From: Oceanospirillum sp047518265
GTDB taxonomy: Bacteria; Pseudomonadota; Gammaproteobacteria; Pseudomonadales; Halomonadaceae
Reading direction: 5' to 3'
Length of the DNA: 64,000 bases
Assembly (NCBI GenBank): GCA_047518265.1
Contig: JAKZRG010000003.1
Location: forward strand, 256,516-320,515
The notes beneath the pieces are model-generated. The model made no database searches. It worked only from the letters and a program-made list of their open reading frames with translations, and had not been told where the DNA came from. Positions 52,701 to 61,389 of this stretch are shown here, piece after piece. How positions within the stretch are numbered: position 1 is the first letter of the stretch; every line of letters starts with the position of its first letter. A program made the position numbers and the translations under genes.

Positions 52701-52808
52701 AGTGGCTGTTTTGTTAGCGGAGATGAAACGACCATCTTGCTGAGTCACAATAATAGGCACTTGCGCTTGTTCAAGTACTGTTTGGCAAAGATCTTCCTGT
52801 CCTATCAT
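49797..52808 (-). CDS. Soluble multi-PAS hybrid histidine kinase with receiver and HPt
   Basis: The 1003-residue protein lacks membrane helices. It has three PAS domains (about 8-115, 120-240 and 258-380; two are followed by AVISDISERK- or AFVTDISDQKK-type ends), a kinase with phospho-His near 408 (MSHEIRTPMNAIIGYSE), an ATPase domain, a receiver with Asp near 698 (LILMDIQMPEMDG) and HPt with AHGLKGVAGN (near 862). Its back half is clearly paralogous to the membrane kinase that follows 114 bp later. Together they look like one cytoplasmic and one periplasmic input to the same HD-GYP output. Cofactor of the PAS domains is unknown. Confidence 0.93.
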   Translation of the reverse strand: MIGQEDLCQTVLEQAQVPIIVTQQDGRFISANKTATEVFGLPKTELISYTLDEFIPQLTNPDVQQISIVQEKQDDIIFQVSVTQSIHQDSLIYSYVLTNISLRYQTEKRAWDSMARSAAIIDSVKDGILTLDEHGNVVNMNIAGEKIFGYFIGEVEGQHISLLVPETSDGSDVSDRSEEITDKSKAKQQLPSHFQQDKNIETLGYHKKGFTFPIELSVRCFSLENKNFYTAVISDISERKLVEAELDRHREHLQEMVSMATSEVNAIVQTTVNGVITINEKGDIQLFNPAAEKLFGWQASELIGCNVAVLVPEIDEHTHNSFIQRYLDTKQPRIVGIGREVEARHKDGSNFPAHLSIGYSDQGHDQHLFVAFVTDISDQKKAEKELINAKEKAEDAARIKANFLANMSHEIRTPMNAIIGYSEVIKEDSSLTSSSRRHINTIINSGNNLLGIINDILDFSKIESGQIKLEQVCYHLQNATQDALQTLRFKATEKNLALEFIVDPLLPQKVIGDPSRLRQVILNLIGNAIKFTQQGNVTLTIKPAEISNFIHFCISDTGIGMSPSQIKHVFEAFSQADASTNRRFGGTGLGTTISKQIVELMQGKIWIESEPNQGSHFHFIVSLPQAPDHLDALFGEESSQSKNYNSPRAFDILLAEDLATNAELATLRLEQQGHKVTWVENGQQALAAALETKYDLILMDIQMPEMDGLTASRLIRQQSKSSLQPIPIVALTASVLKEDQQDCFDAGLDAIIGKPIDFNEMFQTMESLVPQGWGEPRSSIEKNTLNEDSPTVIKSRLQQSSIDLSAIAGQVDYKKGLAAWGDTLIYIKAIQSLLNDRMQDSERMIEALRLTPPDISEIQKIAHGLKGVAGNLYLKAVPDICFKIEQNIKENQISQIIDLCLLLQKSMQQLQISMNLLQIPEDKKDTDQLKIFSKEELIPLLNNIYIGADALNPDTVMPLLMQIETSCHTETFQSFVECIESFDFDRLKIEIEALIVSLESSDG

Positions 52809-53093
52809 TGGTTACGCCTTGTTTTGTAAAGCATTTACTCAAGGTTTTTTCTAATAAAGATCTAAGCACAAGCTCTCTGCAAAAGACTGTGATCTTTTCT
52901 GATTGAAAGATGGGAAATATCGAAATACTGTTTTAGATCTGTCAATTAACTGTATCGTAACCGCCCTTCTTTTATTAGCCCCTTCTTTTGGAGTATAGCT
53001 CCAATCTGAATATCCAGATAAAAGAGATAGAGTGAAACAAGAAATTACAGCTAATTTTCAAAGGCTTGATCGTTGTTTTCCAGAGCTGAATTT

Positions 53094-53435
53094 TCACCAC
53101 CAGCCCAAAAAATAACCAATCAAACTGGTCAGTAAACACAGGCAACCGGTTATAAACAACGTGAGACTGGAATTGACTCGGTTAACATGATCCTGACGGT
53201 CTTCGTCACGACTTACCAGTTCACGGAGTGTCAGAGAGGCTTGGTGATTTTCATGGTGTTGACCACCTCCTGTAGCAACCATAAAGGTAAACCCCAGGAG
53301 CCATAAACCGGTATAGGCGATATAGTCCACTAATGGCACAGAAGCGAGACTATCGAAATATAGTCGTAGCATGCTGGAAATTAGAGCAGTCATTACACTG
53401 CAGATTACGACGTGTATGGTCAGTATTTTCATCAT
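53094..53435 (-). CDS. Small membrane protein of unknown function
   Basis: The 113-residue protein has three predicted membrane helices (about 5-22, 35-55 and 88-110) with a polar, His-rich segment (GGGQHHENHQ) and a charged loop between the second and third. I recognise no family. It lies 31 bp downstream of the GST gene on the same strand and may be co-transcribed with it. Confidence 0.65.
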   Translation of the reverse strand: MMKILTIHVVICSVMTALISSMLRLYFDSLASVPLVDYIAYTGLWLLGFTFMVATGGGQHHENHQASLTLRELVSRDEDRQDHVNRVNSSLTLFITGCLCLLTSLIGYFLGWW

Positions 53436-53466
53436 ATCCCTCTGATGTTTTACCGTTTTAGCTTAT

Positions 53467-54168
53467 TTAACTTGGATAGAATTCATCCTGAATCCGTTGG
53501 CAGAAATTAACGAGATTTGTAAACTCACAAGCGATAGGTTTCATAGCACTATCCAACTCCGATAAAATCACCTGAGCCAAAAAGCCATAAGCTACAGCAT
53601 CCAGGGAACTGGGCTTATTGCCAAAAAAATAAGGCTTATCGCCCAATAGTATCGACAGATCTTGCAAAATACTGCGGCCAATGGCCAAGATCTCTTCATC
53701 AGAATGCCTGCCCATTCCCTGCTTCGCTAGACTTGTACGAATACGATTTCTTGCAACAAAAGGGGCGATATAGCGTAAATGAAGTGGCATCTTACTGAAA
53801 AGGGCAGGCTTAACGATCTTCCAACTGTCTTCGCGAATCCAGCGGGTATACACCAAACACCAATACAAACTCTCATCCAGAGAACGAATGGTTAAATTGG
53901 CAATGGCTTTTTGCTCTTCCGTTAGGTGACGATCCAGATCCGAGTGATTTTGCTTAAGGTGCTGCAGAATAAAGAAGGAATCAGAAACCTGCTGATTCCC
54001 ATCTTGAATATAAGGAAGCTTACCTTTAGGGGATCTCTTTAGATTGCCAAAACCCATTTTAGAATCGAATGGAATACCTGCTATACGTAGATAAGCGTCC
54101 ACTTTAAGTACAAATGGACTGAGATCTTGTACCCCAAAGCGTGGGCCAAAGCTGAATAACCTGATCAT
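53467..54168 (-). CDS. Glutathione S-transferase-like protein (metaxin/FAXC-like)
   Basis: This 233-residue protein has a thioredoxin-like GST N-terminal domain (LSPFVLKVDAYLRIAGIPF, then KGKLPYIQDGNQQVSDSFFI, with the conserved cis-Pro and Ser for glutathione) and an all-helical C-terminal domain with NKPSSLDAVAYGFLAQ. The pattern is that of the metaxin/FAXC-related bacterial GSTs. Substrate unknown; detoxification is possible. The luciferase-like gene lies upstream on the same strand, 49 bp away. Confidence 0.85.
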   Translation of the reverse strand: MIRLFSFGPRFGVQDLSPFVLKVDAYLRIAGIPFDSKMGFGNLKRSPKGKLPYIQDGNQQVSDSFFILQHLKQNHSDLDRHLTEEQKAIANLTIRSLDESLYWCLVYTRWIREDSWKIVKPALFSKMPLHLRYIAPFVARNRIRTSLAKQGMGRHSDEEILAIGRSILQDLSILLGDKPYFFGNKPSSLDAVAYGFLAQVILSELDSAMKPIACEFTNLVNFCQRIQDEFYPS

Positions 54169-54217
54169 AATGTTCCTTATTGTCAGAAAGTTAAGCAGAT
54201 CTCAGCATAGCGTATTT

Positions 54218-55225
54218 TTACAATCCCTTCGCCAATAACTGATAACTCTTCAATCGATCTTCAAAGCTATAGGTTACCGCGACGGTTCCAATCTCATCAC
54301 ATTGGTAGTCTTTTGCCAGTTGGGTTATTTCATCCCAACATTGTTCTGATGTACCTACAGTAAAGCCATTTAAAATATGGTCAAACTGGGCTTGATAAGA
54401 AGCGGGTAGCGCCCGGTATTTATCCTGCACTTCTCCTGGTGTCAGGAAGTCTTCACGAAGCCCCATCTGTGCTGCCAACTTTCGATAAACCGGCGTACCT
54501 GCAATCAATCGAGCATCATCTTCTGTTTCGGCACAGATACAAGCGATAGCCAGCATTTTATTGGGCTGTCCCTGATGTTCGGAGGCTTGCCACTCTTTGA
54601 GGTGTTCCTTAAAGATCTCGGGGCTACAATTATCAGGATCAATAAAGCGGGCCAGAGCAATGTTATAACCCAGATAACCGGCAAAACCCGCACTGCCACC
54701 GCTGGAGCCTAACATCCACATCTCAGGCTTTGGTTCATCGTCAGGTAAAACTTTTAGACTATGGTAAGGGTTATCCTCTGGAATAGTGCCATCGATAAAG
54801 TGTTTTAGATCCTGGGCTTGATTGGCGTAGAGCTCACCGTGATGAGGTCTGGAAAAATAGGACAGGGCCTGAGAGGTTAATTGGGTACCGCCGGGGGCTC
54901 GACCAATACCTAAATCAATTCGGTCAGGAAACAATGTGGCTAACATCTTAAAACACTCGGCCACTTTATAAGGGCTGTAGTGATTCAGCATAACCCCACC
55001 ACTGCCCACTCGGATATTTTCTGTGGCACTGGCAATACGGGTGACTAAAATTTCTGGGCAAGGATTAGCAAAGTGAATACTGTCGTGATGCTCCGCAACC
55101 CAGTAACGGTAATAACCCAACTGGTCACAAGCTCTGGCTAGCTCGACGGATAATCTAGGGGCTTCGCTGGCAGGATGAGTGCCGTGTACAGGAGATTGAT
55201 CAACAACAGACAGCTTGATAGTCAC
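54218..55225 (-). CDS. LLM-class flavin-dependent oxidoreductase (luciferase-like)
   Basis: The 335-residue protein is a single-component member of the bacterial luciferase-like family, with LSVVDQSPVHG at the start, YRYWVAEHHD (residues about 39-48), VGSGGVMLNHYSPYKVAE and LGIGRAPGGT. It resembles the YhbW group. FMN-dependent monooxygenation is expected; the substrate is unknown. It heads a minus-strand run with the GST and small membrane protein genes. Confidence 0.9.
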   Translation of the reverse strand: MTIKLSVVDQSPVHGTHPASEAPRLSVELARACDQLGYYRYWVAEHHDSIHFANPCPEILVTRIASATENIRVGSGGVMLNHYSPYKVAECFKMLATLFPDRIDLGIGRAPGGTQLTSQALSYFSRPHHGELYANQAQDLKHFIDGTIPEDNPYHSLKVLPDDEPKPEMWMLGSSGGSAGFAGYLGYNIALARFIDPDNCSPEIFKEHLKEWQASEHQGQPNKMLAIACICAETEDDARLIAGTPVYRKLAAQMGLREDFLTPGEVQDKYRALPASYQAQFDHILNGFTVGTSEQCWDEITQLAKDYQCDEIGTVAVTYSFEDRLKSYQLLAKGL

Positions 55226-55642
55226 AGATGGGCCCTAATGAGTTGGTTACTATTTTGAATAGTTAATATGTTAAATATATCTTGTCTGGCAGTTAGGCTC
55301 AAATGCAGATTTTACTTATGAGTCGGTTCCAGTGTGAATTAATAATAATACCATTCCCGATAAGTTATCAGTGATAGCAACCTCTGATCACATCTAGATT
55401 GATCTTGACTCTCCCCAATTTTTCTATAAGAAATTATCGGTTTTGGTATAAACGACAGACCAATAAGTGCTCAAAAGAGTATGTAAGTGGAATGGATGAT
55501 TGAAAAACAAACAGAATAATCCACCTTGTACTGATGGCATAAAAGTGCGAAGTTTTTACTCTAATGCTGCCCTGCTTTTGGGGAGAAGGAAGGCTTGTTA
55601 ATTAATAGCCTTGCGATAGAAGATAAATAACAGGAGCTTACT
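55226..55642. other. Divergent intergenic region before ltaE
   Basis: This 417-bp gap holds a copy of the TACC..CCGAT element (55349-55448). The remainder shows no ORF and no clear promoter. The ltaE ribosome binding site is CAGGAG near 55632. Confidence 0.5.
55349..55448. repeat. Miniature element with TACC..CCGAT ends, copy 1
   Basis: The left end TACCATTCCCGATAAGTTAT and the right end AAATTATCGGTTTTGGTA are related inverted repeats about 100 bp apart. The left end plus flanking bases (55343-55368) matches 61211-61236 in inverted orientation at 25 of 26 positions. It has no ORF. Confidence 0.65.
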
Positions 55643-56653
55643 GTGATTGATTTCCGTTCTGATACTGTGACCCAGCCCAGTGAAAAAATGCGTGCGGTGA
55701 TGGCTAAAGCGCCAGTGGGCGACGATGTTTATGGTGATGATCCGACGGTAAATGAGTTGGAACAATGGGCGGCAGAACGTCACGGGTTTGAAGCTGCGTT
55801 GTTTACCAGTTCCGGTACTCAAGCCAACCTGTTAGGGATTTTAAGCCATTGTGGACGAGGCGATGAGTATCTGTGTGGTCAGGATGCCCATAATTATAAA
55901 TACGAAGCTGGTGGGGCTGCGGTACTGGGTTCTGTACAGCCCCAGCCCATAGAAAACCTACCCGATGGTTCCTTGCCGTTTGATAAGCTGGCCAAAGCCA
56001 TCAAACCGGATGATAGTCATTTTGCTCGCACTAAATTATTAAGCTTGGAAAATACTATTGGCGGTAAGGTGCTACCGATTGACTATCTAAACGAAGCCCG
56101 TGAATTTGCTGATCATCATGGCTTACAGCTGCACTTGGATGGTGCGCGGGCGTATAATGCAGCTGTTGCTTTGGGTGTGGATATTACCGAGATAGCCAAG
56201 CCGTTTGACTCCATGACCATATGCCTATCTAAAGGACTGGGGGCGCCAGTAGGCTCTTTGCTTATGGGGCGTAAGAGCACTATTGACCAGGCCCGTCGCT
56301 TAAGGAAAATGGTCGGTGGAGCTATGCGCCAGGTAGGGATTCTGGCAGCGGCAGGCAAGCTGGCGCTGATGGAAAATATTGAGCGTCTAGCTGAGGATCA
56401 TGCCAATGCACATTATCTGGCTGAGCAGCTGGATAACCTGCCAGGTTTTGATACTTCAGCATATCCAGTGCAGACTAATATTGTTTTTGTAGATATTGAG
56501 GACAGTATCAATATTGAGCAGATCTCATCTACATTAGAGCAACAAGGTATTTTATTCTCACCGGGGTATCAAGGTATGCGCTTAGTTACTCATATGGATA
56601 TCTCCCGGCAGGATATTGATCATTTGATTACGAGTATTAAAAACCCGCTTTAA
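55643..56653 (+). CDS. ltaE: Low-specificity L-threonine aldolase
   Basis: This 336-residue fold-type I PLP enzyme starts with IDFRSDTVTQPSEKMR and has the lysine that binds PLP in CLSKGLGAPVGSLLMG, plus HLDGARAYNAAVALG with the Asp that contacts the PLP nitrogen. It cleaves L-threonine and L-allo-threonine to glycine and acetaldehyde. The frame starts with GTG at 55643 after CAGGAG, giving IDFRS directly. It converges on the lipocalin-like gene and overlaps it by 4 bp. Confidence 0.95.
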   Translation: MIDFRSDTVTQPSEKMRAVMAKAPVGDDVYGDDPTVNELEQWAAERHGFEAALFTSSGTQANLLGILSHCGRGDEYLCGQDAHNYKYEAGGAAVLGSVQPQPIENLPDGSLPFDKLAKAIKPDDSHFARTKLLSLENTIGGKVLPIDYLNEAREFADHHGLQLHLDGARAYNAAVALGVDITEIAKPFDSMTICLSKGLGAPVGSLLMGRKSTIDQARRLRKMVGGAMRQVGILAAAGKLALMENIERLAEDHANAHYLAEQLDNLPGFDTSAYPVQTNIVFVDIEDSINIEQISSTLEQQGILFSPGYQGMRLVTHMDISRQDIDHLITSIKNPL

Positions 56654-57717
56654 TAGCCCGTTAGCTCCACATACCCCACGCCATTGAAATCCCCCGAAAC
56701 CTGAACTCTTCCCTCCCAGTAGGGAATAGAGAGCGGGTTTCGGCTGTCTTTATTGGTGCTTTGGATCGTCAATTGTGTATCGGTTAAATCCGAGGGTTGT
56801 TGAATATTTAGCTGCCATTGAATGGGATATTGATGTTTGTCTAAAGTGACAAACTCGGTGGCTTTAAGTTGGATGTCCTGATGATTCAGAGTGTTAACCT
56901 GACCACTTTGCGAAATATCACTGCCACTGCAATAGCGATACTTTTGCTGCCTACCCTCTAGAGCTTTCTCTCGTAGACAAAACACCATCAGCGCACCAGA
57001 ATCAGGTGAGGATTTTTGTATACTAAACCAGTCCCAGCCACTGTAGTTTTCACTAAGTAATCCCGATGACCACTCTCTGTCATACCAAGCTGAACCCGTC
57101 ACCTGATATTGTTCATCTTTAAAGGTGATGCTACCTGCGGCTTCTAATAAAGGGTAGCTGTAGTAATAGGAAGCATGGCCCTCGCCTGTCTTCTGACTAA
57201 ACCCCTTATCCCCGTGTAACACTCTTGGGCTATTGCTGAAGGTGAGATTAACGCTGTAACCCTCCTCTTTAGCTTGTAATTCCAGAGGTAAAAAATGATC
57301 CGATTGGCTTTGCAGTATCCAGTGATCGATTCTAGCCATAAAGGGTTGGGGGATGATTTCGGCTTGTCCTGTTCGGGCAAAACGTTCAAAGGCGATATGG
57401 CTATTATCATCTTCTAAAGCAAAATGAGAAAAGTAGAGCTGATTATCCCACCAAGGCGATATTAAGTTGGCTTGATCTGCCTGAGTACGGAAAAGAGTCC
57501 ATTGCACACCAAAACGCTTGCCCGAAGCACTTTTTAGATTAGCCGTCAGATACCACCATTCGATGCTTTGCTTAAGATGTGGGCCATGATCCTGTGGAAA
57601 AATCAGAGGTGTGCCTCGAACCACAGGCTCGTCCGCTAAAGCATATGAGCTATAAACCTGTAGACTACAAAAAGTGTAAAACAGAATACTCAAAGAGCCG
57701 GATAAAAATGTATTCAT
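56650..57717 (-). CDS. AttH/CrtC-like lipocalin-fold protein, exported
   Basis: The 355-residue protein has a signal peptide (about 1-28, ending SSYALA) and the AttH/carotenoid 1,2-hydratase-like double-calycin fold, with HGPHLKQSIEWWYLTANLKS and SAWYDREWSSGLLSENYSGWDWFSIQ as hallmarks. Relatives sit beside ABC exporter genes, as here; its start overlaps the permease stop by 4 bp. A role in handling a lipid or hydrophobic ligand in the periplasm together with the exporter is plausible. Carotenoid hydration is unlikely, because no carotenoid genes are nearby. Confidence 0.85.
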   Translation of the reverse strand: MNTFLSGSLSILFYTFCSLQVYSSYALADEPVVRGTPLIFPQDHGPHLKQSIEWWYLTANLKSASGKRFGVQWTLFRTQADQANLISPWWDNQLYFSHFALEDDNSHIAFERFARTGQAEIIPQPFMARIDHWILQSQSDHFLPLELQAKEEGYSVNLTFSNSPRVLHGDKGFSQKTGEGHASYYYSYPLLEAAGSITFKDEQYQVTGSAWYDREWSSGLLSENYSGWDWFSIQKSSPDSGALMVFCLREKALEGRQQKYRYCSGSDISQSGQVNTLNHQDIQLKATEFVTLDKHQYPIQWQLNIQQPSDLTDTQLTIQSTNKDSRNPLSIPYWEGRVQVSGDFNGVGYVELTGY

Positions 57718-60407
57718 TGTTTCGCCAAGTGATCAGCGGGGGACTGACGTACCAGTTTTAGTAAAGGGATAAATGCCACGGAAATTGCTGCCAGAAACAC
57801 CCAAAAGAGCAGTGTTATGAGGGATGAAGTATTCACCACCATAGGCATACTCCAGCCAAAGGCGATAGGCATAATAAACTTCAGTAGGATATAGCCCAGC
57901 ATTAAGCCCAGTGGTATAGCAATCAATAGCGTCGCGGTAATTAAGAGACCGCTTTGTACCAGTTTGGCCCCAAGCAGCGAGGCTCGGGTAATCCCTAAAG
58001 TTTGCAGTAATGCTAGCTGGCTAAGTTGTTGCTCACTTAGGCTTAAGAAACTGACCCAGATACCCACTAGGGCAATAAAGATAATAAAACCGTTTAACAC
58101 ATGCGTGACAGCAAAGGTCTTCTCAAACAGCTTGTTAGCCAGTTGCTTAAAGCGAGCATTTTCTACGATCTGCTCAGTGGGTAGATTTAATTGACTTTTC
58201 AACTGATGGAATAATTGGTTGCTGTTGATTCCTGTTTGTTTAGTCACTGAAAAGCCGCGAGTTTTAGCGTTCATACCGGTGGTTTTATGCACGGGCTCTG
58301 CCACCACGATAGTGATCTGTTGGCTGCCGTAATCATAATAAAAGCCACTGACCCGACAAGAAAAATGCGTATTATGCTGCTGTAGCTGGATGGTCTCCCC
58401 TAAGGCAAAGCCATATTTGAGTTTGGTGGGCTCATTGGCTAAACAATGTCCTTGTGTGATCTGATCTTCTCGTACTTGTCGTTTATCCCTTTCTAGTGAA
58501 TCTGTCAGTCTTAGATGCTGAAAGTGTTTAGCATTGGGGCCATAGCTTACGAGCTCTGCGGTAGTAGGATTAACGGTACGTTTTGACCGGAGAGAGCTGG
58601 TTTTCTCTTCTATGGCATTCCTATTTTTTTCCGTTATTTTAGTCAGCGTAGCGATACTTTTTCGGTAAACCCCCACTCTGGCAACCGTGTCCATTTGCTG
58701 GAGCTGCAAGCGCAGTTGCTCTGTTGGTTTATCCGGTTGAATATAAAAATCAGCACTGAGCCGTTGTTCCAGATGCATAGATAGAGCCGTGCTAAAACTG
58801 CCCACCATCACCTGCATACCAATAGCAGCACCTATAGCCGTTAATATGGCAATAATGGCGACAGAAACTTCATTGATATGTTGTTGAGTATCAGCCCTTA
58901 ACCATTGCCAAAGAGGATGTTTTAAAGAAGGCGATGCATTGACCAATGTTTTTAACACTAGAGGTGTAAGCAGGATAAATAACATTAAGATACTGGCACA
59001 TAGGGCGATGGCCTGAAAAGGCGTTTGGGCTTGGAAAAACAGCAAGGCGATTAACAGCAATACCAAACCTATCGTTGGCAGTTGAAGCCTAGCCAGCTGG
59101 TTTAATCGCTTTTGTTGGCTGAATTGAGTCAATAATAATAGGATTAGCGCACTGATATTTAAACCAAAGCCAATCAGTAGATTACGCCACTGCCAATGCA
59201 CCACTAAGGCTCGATCCAGATCATAAAGTCCGATTAAAGTGGTATTCACATCAAATACCAGCACATTAGCGATTAAATAGCCTAAAACACTGCCAATAAG
59301 TGCGGTTAATAAACTTAATAGACTCAGCTCTATGATTAAAGCAATCAGTGCATGGGATTGACGACAGCCCAGTTGCAGCATCTGGCTCAATAGGGTTTTA
59401 CGGGCATTTAGGGCTAGTCGGATCGCGTTATAACTCAGAAAGGCCCCCACCACATAACCTAGCATGGCTAACGCGCTGAGGTTGAAAAAGAAAGCGGAAG
59501 CCAGAGTATCAAACTCTTGTGCTTCAACGGCAATCAAGCGAGCTTGATCCCCTATTATTTGTTTAATTTGTTCCACTGACGGTTGATAATGATTTGAGGC
59601 GGCACCTGTGGTTGAGGGAAATGTTAGTGAAAGCTCGATATAGCTTAACTGACCACCCGCCCCTAGGAGTTGATCCGCAAGGGCGATGTCCATAATGGCC
59701 CAAGGCCCTAAGTCTTGAAGCGTTTGTAACTTGATATCTGGTAGCTTTAGATCTGATGATTTGATATTTGATTGAAGTGCTGTTTTATTAACCGGTTCAT
59801 TAGGTATTAATCGAGAAATTAGAGGCTGCTCTTTCTCTCCTTCGGCTTCTAGGTTTAAGCGCTGAGCTACTTTTCTATCCAGTAATAGCGTCGTTAATGC
59901 TAAGGATTGCGAGGTAACTACTTGTGTGGTTTCTGCTGTAAGCGATAACCCGGAATCGTTGCGAGTATTAAGCCATTGTAGGCTATTAACCCCTCGGATA
60001 AGCAGTGTCTGTGTTTGGAGATTTTTATTCGCTACAGACTTTTCATTCCCTAAAAGCCCTTGATTCGCCAAAGGCTTTTGAGATGGATAGAGACGTATAC
60101 GGCCTTCTAAGACAGGTTGAGCCGTATCGATTCCTGCTTGGCGCAGTGCTAACCAAAGGCCGCCATCCAATCTTTCCTCACCAATATTAGGTTTTATCAG
60201 ATGGCTAATACGAGTTTCTATCAATGCGGTAGAGAACTGGTAGCGGTTACCCGCTTCACTGTTAAGCCCTTGAATAGCTGTAATCAGTGCAGTGCCCGCG
60301 CTAAGTCCAATAATAAAGAGTCCAATCAATAAGGGATGGCGCAGATAAAACTGTAAGTGAGCGGTAAGAATAAGCCGGATCTCGGCCACACTGATATTAT
60401 GGGTCAT
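57714..60407 (-). CDS. ABC exporter permease, duplicated FtsX domains
   Basis: The 897-residue permease has an N-terminal helix (about 23-43), a long periplasmic domain, a cluster of helices (about 305-490), a second periplasmic domain (about 535-760) and three final helices (about 765-885). Two FtsX-type cores are present, as in large LolC/MacB-related permeases. The partner ATPase is encoded just upstream and the lipocalin-like protein downstream. The set resembles ABC/AttH operons of unknown substrate; movement of a lipid or lipoprotein out of the inner membrane is the general expectation. Confidence 0.88.
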   Translation of the reverse strand: MTHNISVAEIRLILTAHLQFYLRHPLLIGLFIIGLSAGTALITAIQGLNSEAGNRYQFSTALIETRISHLIKPNIGEERLDGGLWLALRQAGIDTAQPVLEGRIRLYPSQKPLANQGLLGNEKSVANKNLQTQTLLIRGVNSLQWLNTRNDSGLSLTAETTQVVTSQSLALTTLLLDRKVAQRLNLEAEGEKEQPLISRLIPNEPVNKTALQSNIKSSDLKLPDIKLQTLQDLGPWAIMDIALADQLLGAGGQLSYIELSLTFPSTTGAASNHYQPSVEQIKQIIGDQARLIAVEAQEFDTLASAFFFNLSALAMLGYVVGAFLSYNAIRLALNARKTLLSQMLQLGCRQSHALIALIIELSLLSLLTALIGSVLGYLIANVLVFDVNTTLIGLYDLDRALVVHWQWRNLLIGFGLNISALILLLLTQFSQQKRLNQLARLQLPTIGLVLLLIALLFFQAQTPFQAIALCASILMLFILLTPLVLKTLVNASPSLKHPLWQWLRADTQQHINEVSVAIIAILTAIGAAIGMQVMVGSFSTALSMHLEQRLSADFYIQPDKPTEQLRLQLQQMDTVARVGVYRKSIATLTKITEKNRNAIEEKTSSLRSKRTVNPTTAELVSYGPNAKHFQHLRLTDSLERDKRQVREDQITQGHCLANEPTKLKYGFALGETIQLQQHNTHFSCRVSGFYYDYGSQQITIVVAEPVHKTTGMNAKTRGFSVTKQTGINSNQLFHQLKSQLNLPTEQIVENARFKQLANKLFEKTFAVTHVLNGFIIFIALVGIWVSFLSLSEQQLSQLALLQTLGITRASLLGAKLVQSGLLITATLLIAIPLGLMLGYILLKFIMPIAFGWSMPMVVNTSSLITLLFWVFLAAISVAFIPLLKLVRQSPADHLAKQ

Positions 60408-60443
60408 AAGCGTATCTAGTCTGCAAGTTTATGACCTGAGCCT

Positions 60444-61121
60444 TCATGATATGGAATCCGATAGATGGCCGTTCTTTAAATACTTGGTCTGGTCAAAATA
60501 ATCCGCCAGTTGTTGGCTATGGGTTACCATGATCAGGTTAATCTCTCGTTCCCGGCATAACTGAATCATCAACTCCACCACCGCTAAACTTCGGGCTTGA
60601 TCCAGATTCCCTGTAGGTTCATCCGCCAGTATCAACTTAGGTTGGTTTATCAACGCACGGGCTATCCCCACCCGTTGCTGTTCCCCACCGGAAAGTTCAT
60701 TGGGTAAAGCCTTAAGCTTATTCTCTATCCCTAAACGTGAGGCGATTTCAAGCAGATCCAGCTGTTCTTTTTTAGCCGAAACCTTAGGATTGTTTAACCG
60801 ATACTGAAATAAAATATTATCGGCCACGGTAAGAGGTGGGAGTAACTGATAATGCTGAAAAATCAGACCGATACTGCGTCTATACAAAGCTAACTGGTCT
60901 TGATTAAAGTTGCTTATTTCCAAGCCATTGATATTGATACGTCCTTCATCCGGTGAGAGTAAACCAGCCAAAAGATGAAGCAGGGTGGTTTTCCCTGAAC
61001 CACTATCCCCCAGTAACGCCAGTTGTTCACCGGATTTAAGCTCCAAGCTTAAATTGTCAATGACAGCCTGCTTTTGCTTACCATCACGACGGTAGAAACA
61101 AATATTTTCAACAAGGATCAT
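60444..61121 (-). CDS. ABC exporter ATPase (LolD/MacB type)
   Basis: This 225-residue ATPase has Walker A GDSGSGKTT, Q loop FQHYQLL, signature LSGGEQQRVGIARAL, Walker B LILADEPTGNL and the switch His in MVTHSQQ. The size and motifs are those of LolD/MacB-family ATPases working with FtsX-type permeases. It is the first gene of the three-gene operon and precedes the permease by 36 bp. Confidence 0.93.
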   Translation of the reverse strand: MILVENICFYRRDGKQKQAVIDNLSLELKSGEQLALLGDSGSGKTTLLHLLAGLLSPDEGRININGLEISNFNQDQLALYRRSIGLIFQHYQLLPPLTVADNILFQYRLNNPKVSAKKEQLDLLEIASRLGIENKLKALPNELSGGEQQRVGIARALINQPKLILADEPTGNLDQARSLAVVELMIQLCREREINLIMVTHSQQLADYFDQTKYLKNGHLSDSIS

Positions 61122-61139
61122 ATCGTAATGTCTCTGCTA

Positions 61140-61230
61140 TACCGTTGCCGATCATTCTTTATACATTGAAAATGTTTCAGCATCTGATATTACCGAAATA
61201 GACTTGATTAATAACTTATCGGGATTGGTA
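61140..61230. repeat. Miniature element with TACC..CCGAT ends, copy 2
   Basis: TACCGTTGCCGATCATT at the left and ATAACTTATCGGGATTGGTA at the right are related inverted ends 91 bp apart. The right end is the inverted counterpart of 55343-55368. It lies directly upstream of the ABC operon start. Confidence 0.6.
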
Positions 61231-61351
61231 TTATTAAACAAGCGGAATAGCCTGACTGGATCGACTGGAAGAGTATTATGGCTCAGGGCTTAAATTCAGC
61301 AAAGTAGATACTACACATTTTACCCAAAGGCTTTAAGCGCACCCAACCCCT

Positions 61352-61389
61352 GTAGCGTGGATAAGCCAGAGGCGCATCCGCGAACGCTC
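61352..61389. repeat. REP-like palindromic repeat, copy 2
   Basis: It matches 17130-17167 with only two differences. GTGGAT and ATCCGC form the stem. Confidence 0.65.

Noticed and set aside
56650..57717. Carotenoid 1,2-hydratase
   Set aside because: The fold is shared, but there are no carotenoid biosynthesis genes and the operon is an ABC exporter, so the AttH-type description is safer.
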